The notes under the pieces were generated by a model. The model made no database searches. It saw only the letters and a program-made list of their open reading frames with translations, and was not told the origin of the DNA. Shown here one piece after another: positions 61,944 through 64,000 of a stretch of 64,000 nt of DNA (position 1 is the first letter of the stretch; each line of letters starts with the position of its first letter). The DNA lies in NCBI GenBank assembly GCA_025210475.1, contig JAOARW010000065.1, positions 1-64,000 of the forward strand, read 5' to 3'. The translations under genes and the position numbers were made by a program. This DNA is from Carboxylicivirga sp. (lineage in GTDB: Bacteria > Bacteroidota > Bacteroidia > Bacteroidales > Marinilabiliaceae).

Positions 61944-62732
61944 ATGAAACTATATATTGACCCAACAGGCGGTATTGCCGGAGATATGTTTGCTGCTGCC
62001 TTGATATCGGCCGGAGCTGATGAAGCACGCATGCTAAATGCCATGAAACTGGCTGCTGAAAAGATTGGCACGGCCACAATTAGGAGTTCATTAACCCTCG
62101 ACAAGGCCTGCCGATTGCACATTGATATCAAACACAACGACGGGCATTTATCGGGCCATAAGGCTTACCACTTACTGGAGGATATTTTTGCCGAACTGAA
62201 GATTGAAGAGGCTTACCAGAAATTTGGTTTTAAAGCCTTACAGATATTGGTTGAAGCCGAAATTAAAGCTCACAAAGAAAACACCTTTCTTACGGATCAT
62301 ATTCATGCACACCATCACCATCATGATGACGGCTCAGATCACCACCACGAACATCACGAAGACGCCTATTTGCACGAGGCACAGGATATACTGATTGACA
62401 TTACCGGGGCAGTGATGGGATTGCAATTACTGAACGCGCCTACCGAGGCTTTTCTGTTGGCGCCGGTTAGTTTCGGTGGAGGACACATCACTTTCTCACA
62501 CGGTCATTTGCCTGTGCCGGCACCAGCCACAAAAATCATTTTCGATAAACATGATTTACCCGGTGAAATGGGCCCCATTGAGAAAGAATTATGCACCCCA
62601 ACAGGTTCTGCCATCTTAGCTGCTTTAAATGCCAAGCCAGGTACCTTAAATGGCCAGGAAGTTATTAAAGAAGGAACATCGAGGGGTGGGAAAGATTTTC
62701 CGATACCGCCTTTAAGAATTCAATTGGCATAA
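61944..62732 (+). CDS. LarC-like nickel insertion protein, N-terminal domain only
   Basis: 262 residues. The N-terminal motif YIDPTGGIAGDMFAAALISAGA (about 4-25) and the block LAPVSFGGGHITFSHGHLPVPAPAT are hallmarks of LarC (DUF111). A His/Asp-rich metal-binding stretch lies near 113-142 (HHHHHDDGSDHHHEHHEDA). LarC in lactobacilli is LarC1 plus LarC2 joined by frameshifting and makes the nickel pincer cofactor. Here the protein stops after LarC1 (GGKDFPIPPLRIQLA), and the 150 bp that follow do not encode LarC2 in any frame I can see. LarA, B and E are absent. Confidence 0.8.
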   Translation: MKLYIDPTGGIAGDMFAAALISAGADEARMLNAMKLAAEKIGTATIRSSLTLDKACRLHIDIKHNDGHLSGHKAYHLLEDIFAELKIEEAYQKFGFKALQILVEAEIKAHKENTFLTDHIHAHHHHHDDGSDHHHEHHEDAYLHEAQDILIDITGAVMGLQLLNAPTEAFLLAPVSFGGGHITFSHGHLPVPAPATKIIFDKHDLPGEMGPIEKELCTPTGSAILAALNAKPGTLNGQEVIKEGTSRGGKDFPIPPLRIQLA

Positions 62733-62859
62733 AGAAAAGGATGTTCAAAAAATACCTGTCTCACTGGATGGTGCCGAAATGATTATACTGTAGATAAAGA
62801 GTTATTAATTTTCATTTCGACTCTTTCCGGAGAGGTGATTTCTAAACATCCTCTTCTTT
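62731..62859. repeat. Inverted repeat between the larC-like gene and the sulfatase gene
   Basis: The 15-base arm at 62731-62745 (AAAGAAAAGGATGTT) matches the reverse complement of 62845-62859 at 14 positions, with 99 bp between. It could act as a bidirectional terminator for the convergent genes, although the loop is long. Confidence 0.4.
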
Positions 62860-62880
62860 TAAATTGATGTGATTAACACA

Positions 62881-64000
62881 TTATTCTTCTGACATCCACC
62901 AAAGCTGTTTCCAGGTTTTGCCACCATCATTGGCTTGAGGCGTACCTTTTGTGCTTCGTCCGTCGTTAATTATCTTAGTTAGCAGTTTTTGAAGTTCTGC
63001 CACCTTCTCCGGATTTTGCTCCGATAAGTTAACTTTTTCACCAGGATCGTTCTTTAGATTAAACAATTGCACCGGTGGCATATCATCCATTTTATCGCGA
63101 CCTGGTCGTGGGTAGCTCCATCCACCTGATCCGGGACACATGGCCAGTTTCCAGTCTCCCTGACGAATGGCAAAACTTCCATTAATAGAGTGATGGATTG
63201 TTGCTTCACGCAATGGCTGATCCATTGTTTCTTGTTTAAGGACTGGTAAGAAACTGTAACTGTCTTCTCCCTGGTTATCTGCCAGCTTTTGATTCACAAT
63301 ATCAGCAACCGTCGCCAATAAGTCAGTGGTGCAGATAATCTCTTCGCTTTTGGATTTAGGTGCCACAACCTTTGGCCACTTTACAATGAACGGAACGCGA
63401 TGACCCGCTTCGTAAATATCGGCTTTATGACCACGGAAAGGACCTCCCGGGAAGTGATTAGCTTCTTCCAGGGCCTTAATATTTGCAGCCGGTGAACAAC
63501 CATTATCAGTTGTGAAAATGATCATTGTATTGTCTTCAATGCCGGCCTTCTTAATCGCCTCATTTAACTGCTCAACATAGTCATCTACCATCATTACAAA
63601 ATCACCATAGGCATTGATGCCACTTTTACCCTTCCACTCTTCAGTTGGTAAAATTGGTGTATGAGGCGATGGCAGGGGCAGGTATAAAAAGAAAGGCTTT
63701 TCTTCGTTGGCATGTTCTTGCACATACTTAATGGCACGGCGGAAGAAGTTAGGCGTGACATCTTCGTGCACAAAGTCAGGTGCTGTATCACCCTTGCGCC
63801 ACCATCTACCATCGGGTAGCTTACTCTCGGTTACCTTCTCAGGAATAGCCGTAGACATTCTGTTTTCAACATAAACATATGGAGGAATATCCAATGATGC
63901 CACATGTCCGTATGCATAATCAAAACCTATATCGTTAGGTGAATTTGTGATGGGCTTTGAGTAATCAATTTCGCCCTCAGCATCCAAAGCCCAGTCCCAA
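62881..64000 (-). CDS. Sulfatase (arylsulfatase), C-terminal part, cut by window edge
   Basis: At least 373 residues are visible, and the frame stays open to the last base, so the start and the CxPSR formylglycine motif lie outside. The visible part has FFLYLPLPSPHTPILP, the metal-binding IIFTTDNGCSPAANI (about 155-169 counted from the first codon at 63987), FRGHKADIYEAGHRVPFIVKWP and the C-terminal subdomain with FNLKNDPGEKVNLSEQNPEKV. Such sulfatases remove sulfate from host or algal glycans. Substrate not predictable. Confidence 0.9.
   Translation of the reverse strand, partial: WDWALDAEGEIDYSKPITNSPNDIGFDYAYGHVASLDIPPYVYVENRMSTAIPEKVTESKLPDGRWWRKGDTAPDFVHEDVTPNFFRRAIKYVQEHANEEKPFFLYLPLPSPHTPILPTEEWKGKSGINAYGDFVMMVDDYVEQLNEAIKKAGIEDNTMIIFTTDNGCSPAANIKALEEANHFPGGPFRGHKADIYEAGHRVPFIVKWPKVVAPKSKSEEIICTTDLLATVADIVNQKLADNQGEDSYSFLPVLKQETMDQPLREATIHHSINGSFAIRQGDWKLAMCPGSGGWSYPRPGRDKMDDMPPVQLFNLKNDPGEKVNLSEQNPEKVAELQKLLTKIINDGRSTKGTPQANDGGKTWKQLWWMSEE

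Noticed and set aside
62733..62880. LarC2 reached by frameshift after the larC-like gene
   Set aside because: The 148 bp before the convergent sulfatase are too short and no frame resembles LarC2.

Overview
The window looks like chromosomal DNA of a free-living member of the Bacteroidota, most likely near the Marinilabiliales/Bacteroidales (inference). The evidence is a PorZ-type type IX secretion protein with a C-terminal sorting domain, a SusC/BtuB-style TonB receptor with an N-terminal carboxypeptidase-regulatory domain, two LytTR/LytS-type two-component pairs, an HU-SPOR fusion protein, an F-type ATP synthase 'a' subunit with the long N-terminal extension typical of the phylum, almost no Shine-Dalgarno sequences, and several TAnnTTTG promoter boxes. 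Base composition is AT-rich.

Layout. 0.2-10 kb (minus strand): a GNAT-like protein, a Gfo/Idh/MocA oxidoreductase and a DUF3352-like/beta-propeller protein, then a tightly overlapping operon rdgB-porZ-acyltransferase-phosphoethanolamine transferase. 10-13 kb: a universal stress protein divergent from a membrane adenylyl cyclase that also carries an HD phosphohydrolase domain. 13-18.7 kb: bactofilin, a small membrane protein and the ATP synthase genes a-c-b-delta-alpha-gamma; beta and epsilon are not in the window. 18.8-28.7 kb: two LytTR systems (the second with a LiaF-like protein), a small TolQ/MotA-like membrane protein, ahcY, ribF and an esterase. 28.7-36.8 kb: a serine hydrolase, mgtE, rsmA, two flippase-like membrane proteins, the HU-SPOR protein and a glycosyltransferase. 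36.8-44.8 kb: clpX, clpP, tig, tRNA-Leu(UAG), lptB, tatC and recQ. 45.2-48.7 kb: a very large cytosolic protein that I read as a diphosphate-dependent PEP carboxykinase. 49-53.8 kb: a chemotaxis receptor, then a cobalamin riboswitch driving a BtuB-like receptor.

53.8-60.8 kb is the accessory part of the window. It holds small hypothetical genes (EcsC family, lipoprotein, membrane proteins, DUF6261), four near-identical REP/MITE-like palindromic elements of about 90 bp, several gene scraps that abut those elements, further hairpin families, a seven-unit array of hairpins and A-tracts with a period of 41-42 bp, and a five-copy repeat of about 160-180 bp. 60.8-64 kb returns to ordinary genes (DUF2461, a LarC-like N-terminal domain protein, and a sulfatase cut by the window edge).

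The best leads are a ten-G homopolymer inside porZ that could switch type IX secretion on and off, the helically phased hairpin array upstream of the DUF6261 gene, REP-like elements that truncate or extend small genes, the cyclase-HD fusion, and a direct-repeat operator candidate in front of the LiaF-LytTR genes.
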